Source: Phormidesmis sp963789215
Lineage (GTDB): Bacteria; Cyanobacteriota; Cyanobacteriia; Phormidesmidales; Phormidesmidaceae
Direction: 5' to 3'
Assembly (NCBI GenBank): GCA_963789215.1
Contig: CAWBJY010000007.1
Location: 1-64,000, forward strand
DNA: 64,000 nucleotides
Shown here: positions 36,693 through 45,885 of the stretch, in pieces
Position numbering within the stretch: position 1 is the first letter of the stretch
Layout of the letters: the number at the start of each line of letters is the position of its first letter
Program-made: the position numbers and the translations under genes
The notes under the pieces: generated by a model
Told to the model about the DNA's origin: nothing
Seen by the model: only the letters and a program-made list of their open reading frames with translations
Database searches by the model: none

Positions 36693-37118
36693 TTACGAAG
36701 TCTCAGACCACTCGCCGCTAGCCAGGTACACGCCGCCGTAGCTACGCACGCGTGCGATCGCCATCTCGTACACCCAAGCCACCATCAAAGGCTCGCAGTT
36801 AGGGCGAAATACCGAGCGCCGACAGCGCTGGTAATCATTTTCTTCCAGCGGGCGAGCATCCGAATAGTCTTCTAACTGATCTAGCCGTCTCAAAACATCA
36901 GCGCAGATTGCAGTGCTCTGTCGAAAGCTCAGTAAAAAACCCTTAACCCAATCCTCTCCAGAGGTCATAGCGGGATAACCTAGCTGAGGAAAATCGTAGA
37001 GTCGTCCTCTTACCAGCGCAGGGGTTGCCTCGGTCAAAAAATCGCCACAGCAGCGCTGATGATAGCGGCCTCCTGGCTTCAAGGTGCCGTATACAAAGAC
37101 ACAAAGCCAGCTTTCCAC
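36693..37118 (-). CDS. Gamma-glutamylcyclotransferase-like (AIG2/GGCT fold) protein, 141 aa
   Basis: Starts with CVFVYGTLKPGGRYHQRC, the YGTLxPGG substrate-loop motif of the GGCT/AIG2 fold; LYDFPQLGYPAM and VLRRLDQLEDYSD follow with the acidic residue expected for catalysis in LDQLEDY. Family members release 5-oxoproline from gamma-glutamyl compounds or cleave other isopeptide-like bonds. Soluble, about the usual length. Divergent from leuS, with about 80 bp between starts. Confidence 0.85.
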   Translation of the reverse strand: MESWLCVFVYGTLKPGGRYHQRCCGDFLTEATPALVRGRLYDFPQLGYPAMTSGEDWVKGFLLSFRQSTAICADVLRRLDQLEDYSDARPLEENDYQRCRRSVFRPNCEPLMVAWVYEMAIARVRSYGGVYLASGEWSETS

Positions 37119-37198
37119 ATTAAAACTCCTCTAAAAATCGCGCTACACACTAAAATACAACCTTACGTAATACGAACAAGAAAAGGAACCTCAGCGGC

Positions 37199-39793
37199 GT
37201 GGAATTGCGATATAGCCCAGCAGACATCGAAAGCAAATGGCAAACATACTGGGCTAAACACGAGCTGTACAAAGCGCCTGAAAAAACAGACGCCGAAACT
37301 AAGGGGAAATTCTATGCGCTATCTATGTTTCCTTATCCCTCTGGTGACCTCCACATGGGCCATGTACGCAACTACACCATTACCGATGTAGTCGCTCGCG
37401 TTCGCCGAATGCAGGGCTACCGTGTGCTGCACCCGATGGGGTGGGATGCGTTTGGTTTGCCCGCTGAAAACGCGGCTATTCAACGAGGGGTGCCCCCGGC
37501 AGAATGGACGCTCAAAAACATTGAGCAAATGCGTGAGCAGCTTAAAGCCCTAGGGCTTTCTTACGACTGGAATAGAGAAGTCGCAACCTGTTTGCCCAAT
37601 TACTATCGTTGGACTCAGTGGATCTTCCTTCAGTTCTTTGACGCTGGGTTGGCCTACCAAAAAGAGGCCGCTGTCAACTGGGATCCGATTGACCAAACGG
37701 TGCTTGCGAATGAACAGGTAGACAGTGAGGGAAAATCATGGCGATCGGGCGCAAAAGTCGAGCGAAAGCTATTGCGCCAGTGGTTTTTCAAAATTACAGA
37801 CTATGCAGACAGGCTTCTTGCCGATCTAGATCAGCTCTCTGGCTGGCCAGAGCGAGTCAAGACGATGCAGGCCAACTGGATCGGTAAATCAACCGGTGCG
37901 CAAGTAACCTTCAAGGCAGAATCCGGCGAAGACCTTTTAATCTACACGACCCGCCCCGACACGCTTTGGGGTGCGACCTTTATGGTGCTCTCTCCCGAGC
38001 ATTCGCTAATCAATTCTTTGACAACGCCAGAGCAAGCTGACGCGATTAAGCAATACCAAGACGCAGCGGCTAATCTCAGCACCATCGATCGAACGGCGGA
38101 AGGCAGAGAGAAAACGGGCGTTTGGACAGGCAGCTATGCGGTTAATCCCGTCAATGACCAAAAGATCCCAATTTGGACGGCTGACTACGTCATGATGGAT
38201 TACGGAACAGGTGCGATTATGGCGGTTCCAGCGCATGACCAAAGAGACTTTGAGTTTGCGCGAAAGTTTGATTTGCCAGTAGAGGTTGTTGTTCAACCAG
38301 AAGATGAGTCGTTTAATGGCAAAACGATGGAGCAAGCCTACGCGCACAGCGGCGTGATGGTGAACTCTGGGCCTTTGAACGGTGTTATTGCGGGTAAAGG
38401 TGAAGGAGAGAGCGTGGAGCGGGCGATCGCCTACTTAGAAAAACAAAGCATCGGCCAAGGCACCACCAACTACCGCCTACGCGACTGGCTCGTATCCCGT
38501 CAAAGATACTGGGGTGCGCCCATCCCTATCGTTCACTGTCCTAGCTGTGGCACCGTTCCCGTCCCTGACTCAGATCTCCCCGTCGAGCTACCCACCAACG
38601 CAGAATTCTCCGGCAAAAGCGTAGCCTCCCTAGCCAAATTTGACGACTGGGTTAACGTTTCTTGCCCCAACTGCCAAGCCGAGGCCAAGCGCGAAACCGA
38701 CACCATGGATACGTTTCTCGACTCCTCCTGGTATTTCCTGCGCTATGCCGATGCCAACAACCAATCAGAAGCTTTCAGCAAAACCAAAGTAGACGATTGG
38801 CTCCCCGTCGATCAGTACGTTGGCGGCATTGAGCACGCAATCTTACACCTGCTCTATTCGCGCTTCTTTACTAAAGTGCTCAAAGATAGAGGGCTACTCA
38901 GCTTCGATGAACCCTTCCAACGTCTGTTGACGCAGGGAATGGTTCAGGCCATCACCTACAAAACAGCAGAAGGTAAATCTATCGCAGCCACAAATATCAC
39001 CGATTTAGACAACCCGACAGATCCGGAAACCGGCGACCCCCTGCAAGTTTCATTCACCAAAATGTCGAAATCTGCGTTTAACGGCGTTCCACCTGCTGAG
39101 GTACTCGCTAAGTACGGCGCAGACACCGCTCGGATGTTTATCCTTTTCAAAGCCCCCCCCGAAAAAGATCTCGAATGGGATGATGCCGATGTAGAAGGGC
39201 AGTATCGCTTCCTCAATCGAGTATGGCGATCCGTGACAGAATTTTCTCAGATGGAAAACGCAGCCAGCTTTGAGACAGTTAAAGGCATTGAGCAAACCAA
39301 GCTCAGCAAAGAAGACAAAGTCCTGCGCCGAGCAACCCATACGGCCATCAAAGAGATCTCAGAAGACATTGAAGGAGACTATCAGTTCAACACGGCCATC
39401 TCCGAATTGATGAAGCTAAGCAACGCCTTAAATGATACAAAAGACAAAACTACCGTAGCTTTTGCAGAGGGCATCTACAGTCTAGTTTTGCTCATTGCAC
39501 CGTTTGCTCCTCACATTGCCGACGAGCTATGGTCTCAGATGGCTAAAGGATCGGTACATCAACAGGCTTGGCCAGTCGTCGAAGCGGATGCCCTAGTCGC
39601 TGATGAGATTACGCTAGTCATTCAGATTATGGGTAAAACTAGAGGCACCTTGCAAGTTCCAGCCGGAGCCGATAAAGCTGAGCTAGAAAACTATGCTCGC
39701 GAGTCAGAGATTGCTCAAAAATATCTAGAAGGGAAGGAAATCAAAAAAGTCATCGTCGTTCCTGGAAAGCTGGTTAATTTCGTAGCTGTTTAG
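37199..39793 (+). CDS. leuS: Leucyl-tRNA synthetase, 864 aa
   Basis: Class I synthetase charging tRNA-Leu. The HIGH-type motif is HMGHVRNYT (~49-57) within MFPYPSGDLHMGHVRNYTIT. The CP1 editing domain covers ~225-415 (LLIYTTRPDTLWGATFMVLS and YGTGAIMAVPAHDQRDFEFA). The leucine-specific zinc-like segment CPSCGTVP / CPNCQ is near 440-485. The KMSKS signature is in VSFTKMSKSAFNG. The anticodon-binding helical region and C-terminal domain follow (LVIQIMGKTRGTLQVPA). The GTG start at 37199 has AAAGGA 14-19 bases upstream and gives the family N-terminus MELRYSPADIESKWQ. Length normal. Confidence 0.98.
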   Translation: MELRYSPADIESKWQTYWAKHELYKAPEKTDAETKGKFYALSMFPYPSGDLHMGHVRNYTITDVVARVRRMQGYRVLHPMGWDAFGLPAENAAIQRGVPPAEWTLKNIEQMREQLKALGLSYDWNREVATCLPNYYRWTQWIFLQFFDAGLAYQKEAAVNWDPIDQTVLANEQVDSEGKSWRSGAKVERKLLRQWFFKITDYADRLLADLDQLSGWPERVKTMQANWIGKSTGAQVTFKAESGEDLLIYTTRPDTLWGATFMVLSPEHSLINSLTTPEQADAIKQYQDAAANLSTIDRTAEGREKTGVWTGSYAVNPVNDQKIPIWTADYVMMDYGTGAIMAVPAHDQRDFEFARKFDLPVEVVVQPEDESFNGKTMEQAYAHSGVMVNSGPLNGVIAGKGEGESVERAIAYLEKQSIGQGTTNYRLRDWLVSRQRYWGAPIPIVHCPSCGTVPVPDSDLPVELPTNAEFSGKSVASLAKFDDWVNVSCPNCQAEAKRETDTMDTFLDSSWYFLRYADANNQSEAFSKTKVDDWLPVDQYVGGIEHAILHLLYSRFFTKVLKDRGLLSFDEPFQRLLTQGMVQAITYKTAEGKSIAATNITDLDNPTDPETGDPLQVSFTKMSKSAFNGVPPAEVLAKYGADTARMFILFKAPPEKDLEWDDADVEGQYRFLNRVWRSVTEFSQMENAASFETVKGIEQTKLSKEDKVLRRATHTAIKEISEDIEGDYQFNTAISELMKLSNALNDTKDKTTVAFAEGIYSLVLLIAPFAPHIADELWSQMAKGSVHQQAWPVVEADALVADEITLVIQIMGKTRGTLQVPAGADKAELENYARESEIAQKYLEGKEIKKVIVVPGKLVNFVAV

Positions 39794-39927
39794 CTAGCGT
39801 TGGTCCGTTGGCGAGTTAAATTGTTCCAATTGATACACAAGCTTTATGGAAAAAGAGCCTCTTCACGGGCTGAAATGGTCGGCATCCCTGATAAAATCTC
39901 CGTGAAGATACATACAGGACACCCCGA

Positions 39928-40686
39928 ATGGGTTCTTTAATCGCAGCCCCTGCTCAGTCAGATATTCGTATTGGGCTAGGCAAGGTACTTATAGTCGAAG
40001 ATGAAGCCCTTATCCGTGAAACCGTTGCCTTATCTTTAGCCGACGAAGGCTTTGAAGTTTTTGTAGCAGACAATGGACGAAGGGCACTAGAAATATTAGT
40101 TGGCTCACCCGATCGAAAGATAAAGGCAACTGCCGATATCAACCTGGTGATCCTAGACCTAATGCTTCCCGGTATGAATGGCTTGGATCTTTGCCGACTG
40201 GTTCGACACCAGGGCCTAGACGTTCCTATTCTGATTTTAAGTGCAAAAGGTACTGAAACTGACCGAGTCGTAGGCTTAGAAGTTGGCGCAGATGACTACC
40301 TAACGAAGCCTTTTGGCATGAGAGAACTCGTTGCCCGCTGCCGCGCTCTGCTGCGCCGATACCAGTCCAACTCCCAGCTAGAAGATAAGTCAATCCTCAA
40401 GTTTGAAGATATCGCGCTTCATACAGTGCAGTGCCAGGTCTTTCTATCAGAGACAGAAGTCAATCTCTCACCCAAAGAATTTAAAATTCTAGAGCTACTC
40501 ATCTCGCAGCCCAAGCGGGTTTGGTCACGAGATCAAATTATCGATCAGGTCTGGGGCTATGACTTTATGGGCGACAACAAAACCGTCGATGTTCATATCC
40601 GCTGGATACGCGAGAAAATAGAGGCCGATCCTGGCCACCCTCAGTACTTAAAAACCGTTCGAGGGTTCGGCTATCGCCTGGGATAA
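39928..40686 (+). CDS. OmpR/PhoB-type response regulator, 252 aa
   Basis: Receiver domain residues ~18-135: VLIVEDEALIRETVALSLAD, phosphoacceptor aspartate in LVILDLMLPGMNG, conserved Ser and Lys in ILSAKGTETD and DDYLTKPFG. DNA-binding winged helix ~160-250: LSPKEFKILELLISQPKRVW, VWGYDFMGDNKTVDVHIRW and KTVRGFGYRLG. A phosphorelay transcription factor; no histidine kinase is adjacent. It has an extra ~17 residues before the receiver. The next gene begins 17 bp downstream, so it may be co-transcribed with the membrane glycosyltransferase-like gene. I cannot assign it to a named cyanobacterial regulator. Confidence 0.9.
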   Translation: MGSLIAAPAQSDIRIGLGKVLIVEDEALIRETVALSLADEGFEVFVADNGRRALEILVGSPDRKIKATADINLVILDLMLPGMNGLDLCRLVRHQGLDVPILILSAKGTETDRVVGLEVGADDYLTKPFGMRELVARCRALLRRYQSNSQLEDKSILKFEDIALHTVQCQVFLSETEVNLSPKEFKILELLISQPKRVWSRDQIIDQVWGYDFMGDNKTVDVHIRWIREKIEADPGHPQYLKTVRGFGYRLG

Positions 40687-40702
40687 AAACGGGTTTAGGT
40701 TA

Positions 40703-42388
40703 ATGACGGTTAACCCAAAATCCGCTTTGCGCCTTGCCAACGGGCTACTGCCTAGCATCATCGTCTTTGCAGGTTTACTACTTACGCTGTGGATACAAAC
40801 CTACAGCCGCGATCGCGTTTTATTCAGCGGTGACGGCGGACTTAAAGCCATGCTCGCTCAGCAGATTGCTCAGCAGCTCTCTAGCTTAAGCTTGCCGCTA
40901 GATATATCGTTTAATATCTCGGCCCCAAACTGGGTGGAGGATATCTGGCGGCAAGGACAGTATCCATTTACGCCGCCTTATGTCTACCAAATTGGCTCGC
41001 AAAAATTTATCACTTTTCCCTTTACCTTTCCGGCGGTAACGGCCCCTTTCTATGCGCTTTTTGGCGATCGCGGTTTATACATCATCCCCTTGCTCTCACT
41101 ATGGGCCACCTGGCTCAGATTCATCCAAATCAGTAAGCGCGCTGCTTGGGACATAGTCGGTCTATCGTTAGGACTAATTGCGCTTATATTCGCCTCACCC
41201 CTTACCTTCTACAGCGGCACCTATTGGGAGCACACGCTAGCCGTTGCTCTTGCTTTTTGGGGTATCACCGCATGGCTGTTCCCCAAAGAAAAAGACTGTC
41301 TATCGATCTATCGAACTCTGTCTAGCGGCCTACTCATCGGGCTATCAGCTTGGTTTCGGCCAGAGTTTTTGTGCCTAATTGCAGCAGTTAGCCTAATAGC
41401 GCTCATCGGCTGGCTACGTCCAAAATGGGAGATTGCCCCGGCGCTAACGTTTAAAAAAGCGACCATTCTTATCGGCACCATGATCTGCACCGTAGGCGTT
41501 TTCTTTGCGCTTAACTACGGCATCTACGGTCACCCGCTCGGCATTCACTCAATTCAGGTGGCAGAAGAATCCTCCCTGTCCGCCCAGATTAGTCAGTCTA
41601 AAACTGGCTATCTACAATTACTAAGCTCTTTATGGCTATACTTTCCTCTGTCAGCGCTTGTTGGCCTCACAGCACTTGCCAGCCCAGAGCTGCAAAAGAT
41701 CTCATCCAAAACAGCTCAAGCAAAATTCAGACATCGCTCATTTACACCTTCTAGTCTTCTAATTCAGTCAGATCGGACAGCCACTCGCTGTCTGCTAGCG
41801 CTAAGCCTTCTTTTCATCTTCAGCGTCCCACTCATCGTTCCACCTGGGGCAGGCGGTAAGCAGTGGGGGCCAAGGTTCTATCTCATTGTTGTACCCATGC
41901 TGTCCGTCGTGCTGGCCACGCAGCTAAAAAAAGGCTTCTTTCGTCAGTGGGTTCGCCGGGTGTTACTCACCATCACAGCGATCATCTTAGCGATTAGCTT
42001 CTATACCAATACAGTTCAAGGCTTACTCCAAAGCTATCAGCATCCTAAAACTCAGTCTGTTTCACTCGCAGCTAATTACGAGCTAGTCTCACCGGCGATC
42101 GCCCAGTTCACCCAAGAACCCACTCCATGGATCGCCATCTCTCATCAGTTCGTGGCTCAGCAATTCTGGAGCGCACTCCCTCAAAAAACCTTTTTTCGAA
42201 CCGAAACCATAGCGGATGTTGAGCGATTGGCAGACGCGCTCACAGCTCAAAACGAAGCCGAGTTTTTGTACGTTTGCTATCCTCATCGGGACTGCCTTGC
42301 GCCAGACGCGCCCAGCAACAAAGTAATCTTCAGCGCCCTGGGCAACTATGGAAAGTACCCGTTCTACAGAGTAGAGATTGTAAAGTAG
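40703..42388 (+). CDS. Polytopic membrane protein, probable GT-C-type glycosyltransferase, 561 aa
   Basis: About ten to eleven membrane segments, the first at residues ~14-33 (LLPSIIVFAGLLLTLWIQTY), followed by the loop SRDRVLFSGDGGLKAMLAQQ, an acidic first periplasmic loop (GDGG) like that of lipid-linked-sugar-dependent transferases. The C-terminal ~100 residues are soluble. It resembles the poorly characterised LA_3751/LA_3752-type putative glycosyltransferases as I remember them. Position next to GtrA and GT2 genes supports a role in envelope glycan transfer. Exact donor and acceptor are unknown. Confidence 0.65.
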   Translation: MTVNPKSALRLANGLLPSIIVFAGLLLTLWIQTYSRDRVLFSGDGGLKAMLAQQIAQQLSSLSLPLDISFNISAPNWVEDIWRQGQYPFTPPYVYQIGSQKFITFPFTFPAVTAPFYALFGDRGLYIIPLLSLWATWLRFIQISKRAAWDIVGLSLGLIALIFASPLTFYSGTYWEHTLAVALAFWGITAWLFPKEKDCLSIYRTLSSGLLIGLSAWFRPEFLCLIAAVSLIALIGWLRPKWEIAPALTFKKATILIGTMICTVGVFFALNYGIYGHPLGIHSIQVAEESSLSAQISQSKTGYLQLLSSLWLYFPLSALVGLTALASPELQKISSKTAQAKFRHRSFTPSSLLIQSDRTATRCLLALSLLFIFSVPLIVPPGAGGKQWGPRFYLIVVPMLSVVLATQLKKGFFRQWVRRVLLTITAIILAISFYTNTVQGLLQSYQHPKTQSVSLAANYELVSPAIAQFTQEPTPWIAISHQFVAQQFWSALPQKTFFRTETIADVERLADALTAQNEAEFLYVCYPHRDCLAPDAPSNKVIFSALGNYGKYPFYRVEIVK

Positions 42389-42411
42389 AAGCTGCGAAAT
42401 GAGATTATGCT

Positions 42412-42909
42412 GTGAAAAATCAAGAGACAAGCTCCTGCTTTCAAAAGTTGAAAAGGTTTCCGATCGGTAGGTTTTTGCGGTTCGGAGTCGTCGGCTTCAG
42501 CGGTTTGTTTGTCGATCTTGTAGTCTTCTACCTGCTGCTAGAGCGCCTAAAACTTCCACTTTTACTGAGCACCGTTTTATCGATTGAAGTCGCCATTATC
42601 AACAACTTTCTATGGAACGACGCTTGGACATTTGCCGATCTAGCTCAAAAGCAAAAAGGTTGGAACGCTAGACTCCTAAGATTCGCTAAGTTCAACTCAG
42701 TTTGCCTGATTGGTGCGCTCCTTCAGATAGGTCTCATGTACCTAATTCTATTAATTCCTGCGGTCGATCAGCTCCCAACGTTCACGGCTCAATTCACCAC
42801 CGCAGACTGGGCGAATAATGCCAACGAGTACTTTGCCAAACTAGTAGCGATCGCCACCATCACCCTATGGAACTTCTGGATTAATCTCAAGCTTAGCTGG
42901 CGCAGCTAA
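42412..42909 (+). CDS. GtrA-family membrane protein, 165 aa
   Basis: Four membrane segments in the GtrA pattern: FLRFGVVGFSGLFVDLVVFY, LLSTVLSIEVAIINNFLWND, FNSVCLIGALLQIGLMYLIL and LVAIATITLWNFWINLKLSW. GtrA-like proteins are thought to flip or otherwise handle polyprenyl-phosphate sugars. The start is GTG, 23 bp after the upstream stop. It is strikingly similar to the C-terminal half of the GT2-GtrA fusion at 45886-47139 (both contain NNFLWNDAWTFADL or its close variant), so the two probably arose by duplication. Confidence 0.9.
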   Translation: MKNQETSSCFQKLKRFPIGRFLRFGVVGFSGLFVDLVVFYLLLERLKLPLLLSTVLSIEVAIINNFLWNDAWTFADLAQKQKGWNARLLRFAKFNSVCLIGALLQIGLMYLILLIPAVDQLPTFTAQFTTADWANNANEYFAKLVAIATITLWNFWINLKLSWRS

Positions 42910-42971
42910 TTCAACCAGACAAATCAAGCCCTCAGATCTGCAGCGACTCATCTTTAGCTGCTCATCTTCAG

Positions 42972-44672
42972 CTATTCATAGATCTTCAGCTCAAACCGAT
43001 CAATATCCATCGTACCGCGCAGCACTTGTTTGTCTTTCAGGGCATAGCGAGACGCTAACAGCGTTTCAGTCTCACCTATCAACCGCACAATTTCCTCTTT
43101 ATCCTCCAGCTCTCCCCATACCGGGTAGTCCGCTTGCAACCAGAGCACCCGCTCGTACTCTTTTTGGCCGAGAGCCTGTTCTAGCGCTACGCTCACATCT
43201 ACCGGGTCGCTCGCCAACAAATCAGTACTCGCCGCCTCCAGATAGTAAACAGCGCGAAGCACATTTCCCCAAGCCTTTGAGTTCATCACAACTAGCGTCG
43301 GCTCATCTGTCTTAAGCAGCGTCTTGTTTACCTGATGGAACATTTGGCGATCGCGCAGCCCAAAATCCCACACAGTAAACAATAAATAAACAGACAGCAA
43401 CCCCACCGTAAATGCACCCCGCCACCGTCCCGTCCCGAGCGCTAGCCAAGCCGCAACCAACAGCAAACATCCAGGCAACGCCGCAATCGTTGAACGCCCC
43501 CAGCCAAATCCCAGCGTGTACTTATTTGCTAGCACATCTGCCATGAGTGCTACAGCCAAAGGCACAAACCCCATCAGCAATGCAATCATCAGCGCTCGAT
43601 ACTGACGGCGGCGATACAAACCGCTGATGCAAACCGCCAAAAAACCCATAACGCCCAGCCCAAGCGCGACAGCAGTCGGTTTGATAGCCGCTTCTACCGG
43701 TAGCATCCCAGTCGTTAACTGACCCAGGAGCAGATGATTAGCCAGCGTCTGAGCCAGATCTTTTCCATGCTGCAAGGTCGATTGTAAAGGCCCACCCGTA
43801 AACGAGATCTGGTTGAACACGTCGCTTCTATTATTGATTTGTTGGCGTATGCCCCACATCACCCAAGGCACAAACATCAGCACGCCCGCGCTCAGCGTTA
43901 GCCCATGTGCTAGCCAGCGCTTGCGATCTAAATACAGTGCCAAAGCTGCCAGTGCAAACAGCCAGTAAGCAAATAGATATTGAGTAAGCAAGCCCGCCGC
44001 GATCGCGATCGCCACCCCACCGCGCAGCGCCCAACGTCGCCATCTTGTCTTAGGTAAAGACCTTTCATCAAGAGAATCACCTTCACCGACTAAAGCTAAA
44101 AAGCAGTAGCCACTCACTACCACCCAAAACACCATAGGCGCATACATCCGCAAGTTCAGCGAATGCGCAAAGAAAAACGGGTTCAGTGAAAACAGCGCCG
44201 CAAAGATTAGCCCTCCTTGCCGTCCTAACACCCGCCGCCCTATTCCATAAGCAACCCACAAAGTCGCCAAACTAATAAGTAATACCAAACTGCGCAAAGC
44301 AATCTCGCTATTGCCAAAGAGTCGCATCCAAACATACTCGCCTAAGTAGAACAAAGGTGGATGCGCATCTCCCGCCGTGCCTCGAATAACGCTCTCCACA
44401 GAATCTGTCACGCTCTGCGTTGGAGAAATCTTTAGCAACTCAGAAAATGTCTGCAGCGAGAAAGGCACATCCTTCGGCAGCTTATAAGCGCTTTTTTGGC
44501 CCGACGCCATCAGCACAGATAGCACCTCGTCGTACCACAGCTCACGCTTACCGATCCAAAGCGATCGCAGCCCCACGCCAGCCGCTATGCAAGCGATTAA
44601 AAAAGCATCTAGCGCACTCAGTCGATTTCTGCGCTCAGTAGACTCAGATCCCTTTTTTATCGTCCAAGTCAT
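42972..44672 (-). CDS. GT39/ArnT-like membrane glycosyltransferase, 566 aa
   Basis: Polytopic protein with about eleven to twelve membrane spans. The first periplasmic loop carries GKRELWYDEVLSVLMASG, the acidic DE motif that GT-C enzymes use for catalysis, and a second loop GDAHPPLFYLGEYVWMRLFG typical of the dolichyl/polyprenyl-phosphate-sugar-using family. The C-terminal ~120 residues are soluble (LVVMNSKAWGNVLRAVYYLE). It would move a sugar from a polyprenyl phosphate to an envelope acceptor. The ATG at 44672 has AAAGG shortly upstream; starts at 44690 and 44693 would overlap the preceding GT2 gene. The tight linkage means the GT2 enzyme likely supplies its donor. Confidence 0.8.
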   Translation of the reverse strand: MTWTIKKGSESTERRNRLSALDAFLIACIAAGVGLRSLWIGKRELWYDEVLSVLMASGQKSAYKLPKDVPFSLQTFSELLKISPTQSVTDSVESVIRGTAGDAHPPLFYLGEYVWMRLFGNSEIALRSLVLLISLATLWVAYGIGRRVLGRQGGLIFAALFSLNPFFFAHSLNLRMYAPMVFWVVVSGYCFLALVGEGDSLDERSLPKTRWRRWALRGGVAIAIAAGLLTQYLFAYWLFALAALALYLDRKRWLAHGLTLSAGVLMFVPWVMWGIRQQINNRSDVFNQISFTGGPLQSTLQHGKDLAQTLANHLLLGQLTTGMLPVEAAIKPTAVALGLGVMGFLAVCISGLYRRRQYRALMIALLMGFVPLAVALMADVLANKYTLGFGWGRSTIAALPGCLLLVAAWLALGTGRWRGAFTVGLLSVYLLFTVWDFGLRDRQMFHQVNKTLLKTDEPTLVVMNSKAWGNVLRAVYYLEAASTDLLASDPVDVSVALEQALGQKEYERVLWLQADYPVWGELEDKEEIVRLIGETETLLASRYALKDKQVLRGTMDIDRFELKIYE

Positions 44673-44682
44673 ATTCCCTTTC

Positions 44683-45765
44683 TCAATCATCAAACGCCTT
44701 TGCCTCTAATAACGCTTTCTCAGGCACTCCTTGCCTCACATCCAGCTTCATCTCAGTTCTTAGCGCCACTTGGCCTGTCGTCGTACGATTACGAATGCCC
44801 ACCGTTTCTCTAACCAAATACAGCGGACGACCCTTTACTTCTTCATACACGCGGCCCAAATATTCACCCAAAACGCCCAAACTAACCATTTGCACGCCGC
44901 CCAAAAACAAAACAGCGACCATCAAAGAGGCATAGCCAGGAACGTCTATCCCATCAATCAAGGTACGCACAAAAAGAAAAGTGCCATACAAAAAAGACAG
45001 CAGCGCAAAAGCAATGCCGACGTAACTCCAGACCCGCAGCGGAACCAAACTAAATGACGTAATCCCGTCGATAGCAAAATTCCACAGCCGCCAATAATTC
45101 CACTTCGTCTCGCCGCTATAGCGGGCGTCCCGGTCGTACACCACCTCTGTTTGCCGGTAGCCCACCCAAGCGAATAGCCCCTTCATAAACCTTGTGCGCT
45201 CAGGCAGCAGCTTGAGTACATCAACAACTCGCCGATCGAGCAGCCGAAAATCTCCGGTATCTCTTGGAATCGGCACATTACTCATTCTCTCCATAACGCG
45301 ATAAAAGTTGTTCGCCGTCATCGTCTTAAACCAGCTTTCTCCCTGACGCGATCGCCGCCGAGCATAAACCACGTCATAGCCCTCTTTCCACTTGGCCACC
45401 AAAGCCCCAATCAGCTCTGGCGGATCTTGCAAATCAGCATCAATCGGCACGACCGCTGCGCCTACCGCGTAGTCAATTCCCGCCGTCAGCGCCAGCTCCT
45501 TGCCAAAATTTCGAGAAAGCGCCACTACTTTAATTCGCGGATTACGCCGGTGATGATCGCCCAACCCATTCAACGTATTGTCCTGGCTGCCATCGTCCAC
45601 ACAAATAATTTCGTAAGGCAAACCCAAATCATCCAACACGCACTCTAGCCGTTCAAATAAATAGTCAATGTTCGATTCTTCGCAATAAAGCGGCACCACC
45701 ACAGAAATTTCTGCGTCAAAAGCGCTGGGAACCGTTGAAGATAAGGCCATGTCTGTATATGTCAT
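44683..45765 (-). CDS. GT2 polyprenyl-phosphate glycosyltransferase (GtrB/DPMS-like), 360 aa
   Basis: Cytoplasmic GT-A domain ~18-240: ISVVVPLYCEESNIDYLFER, nucleotide-sugar site CVDDGSQDNTL, VALSRNFGKELALTAGIDYA, metal motif PIDADLQDPPELI (DAD) and ARYSGETKWNYWRL. Two membrane helices at ~248-270 (VGIAFALLSFLYGTFLFV) and ~280-303, then FLGGVQMVSLGVLGEYLGR and RPLYLVRE, the signature of GtrB-like enzymes. It makes a polyprenyl-phosphate hexose at the inner face of the membrane. It ends 11 bp before the membrane transferase start and is very probably co-transcribed with it. Confidence 0.92.
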   Translation of the reverse strand: MTYTDMALSSTVPSAFDAEISVVVPLYCEESNIDYLFERLECVLDDLGLPYEIICVDDGSQDNTLNGLGDHHRRNPRIKVVALSRNFGKELALTAGIDYAVGAAVVPIDADLQDPPELIGALVAKWKEGYDVVYARRRSRQGESWFKTMTANNFYRVMERMSNVPIPRDTGDFRLLDRRVVDVLKLLPERTRFMKGLFAWVGYRQTEVVYDRDARYSGETKWNYWRLWNFAIDGITSFSLVPLRVWSYVGIAFALLSFLYGTFLFVRTLIDGIDVPGYASLMVAVLFLGGVQMVSLGVLGEYLGRVYEEVKGRPLYLVRETVGIRNRTTTGQVALRTEMKLDVRQGVPEKALLEAKAFDD

Positions 45766-45885
45766 ATCTGTGCCTAAACGATCGGGCTATAACAGAAGTG
45801 CTAACTCAGTTCGATCTCGTTAATTCGATCTCGTTAACCTGATCTGAATTAGCACTCACCAACCCCTCACTTATCTATCCCGGCC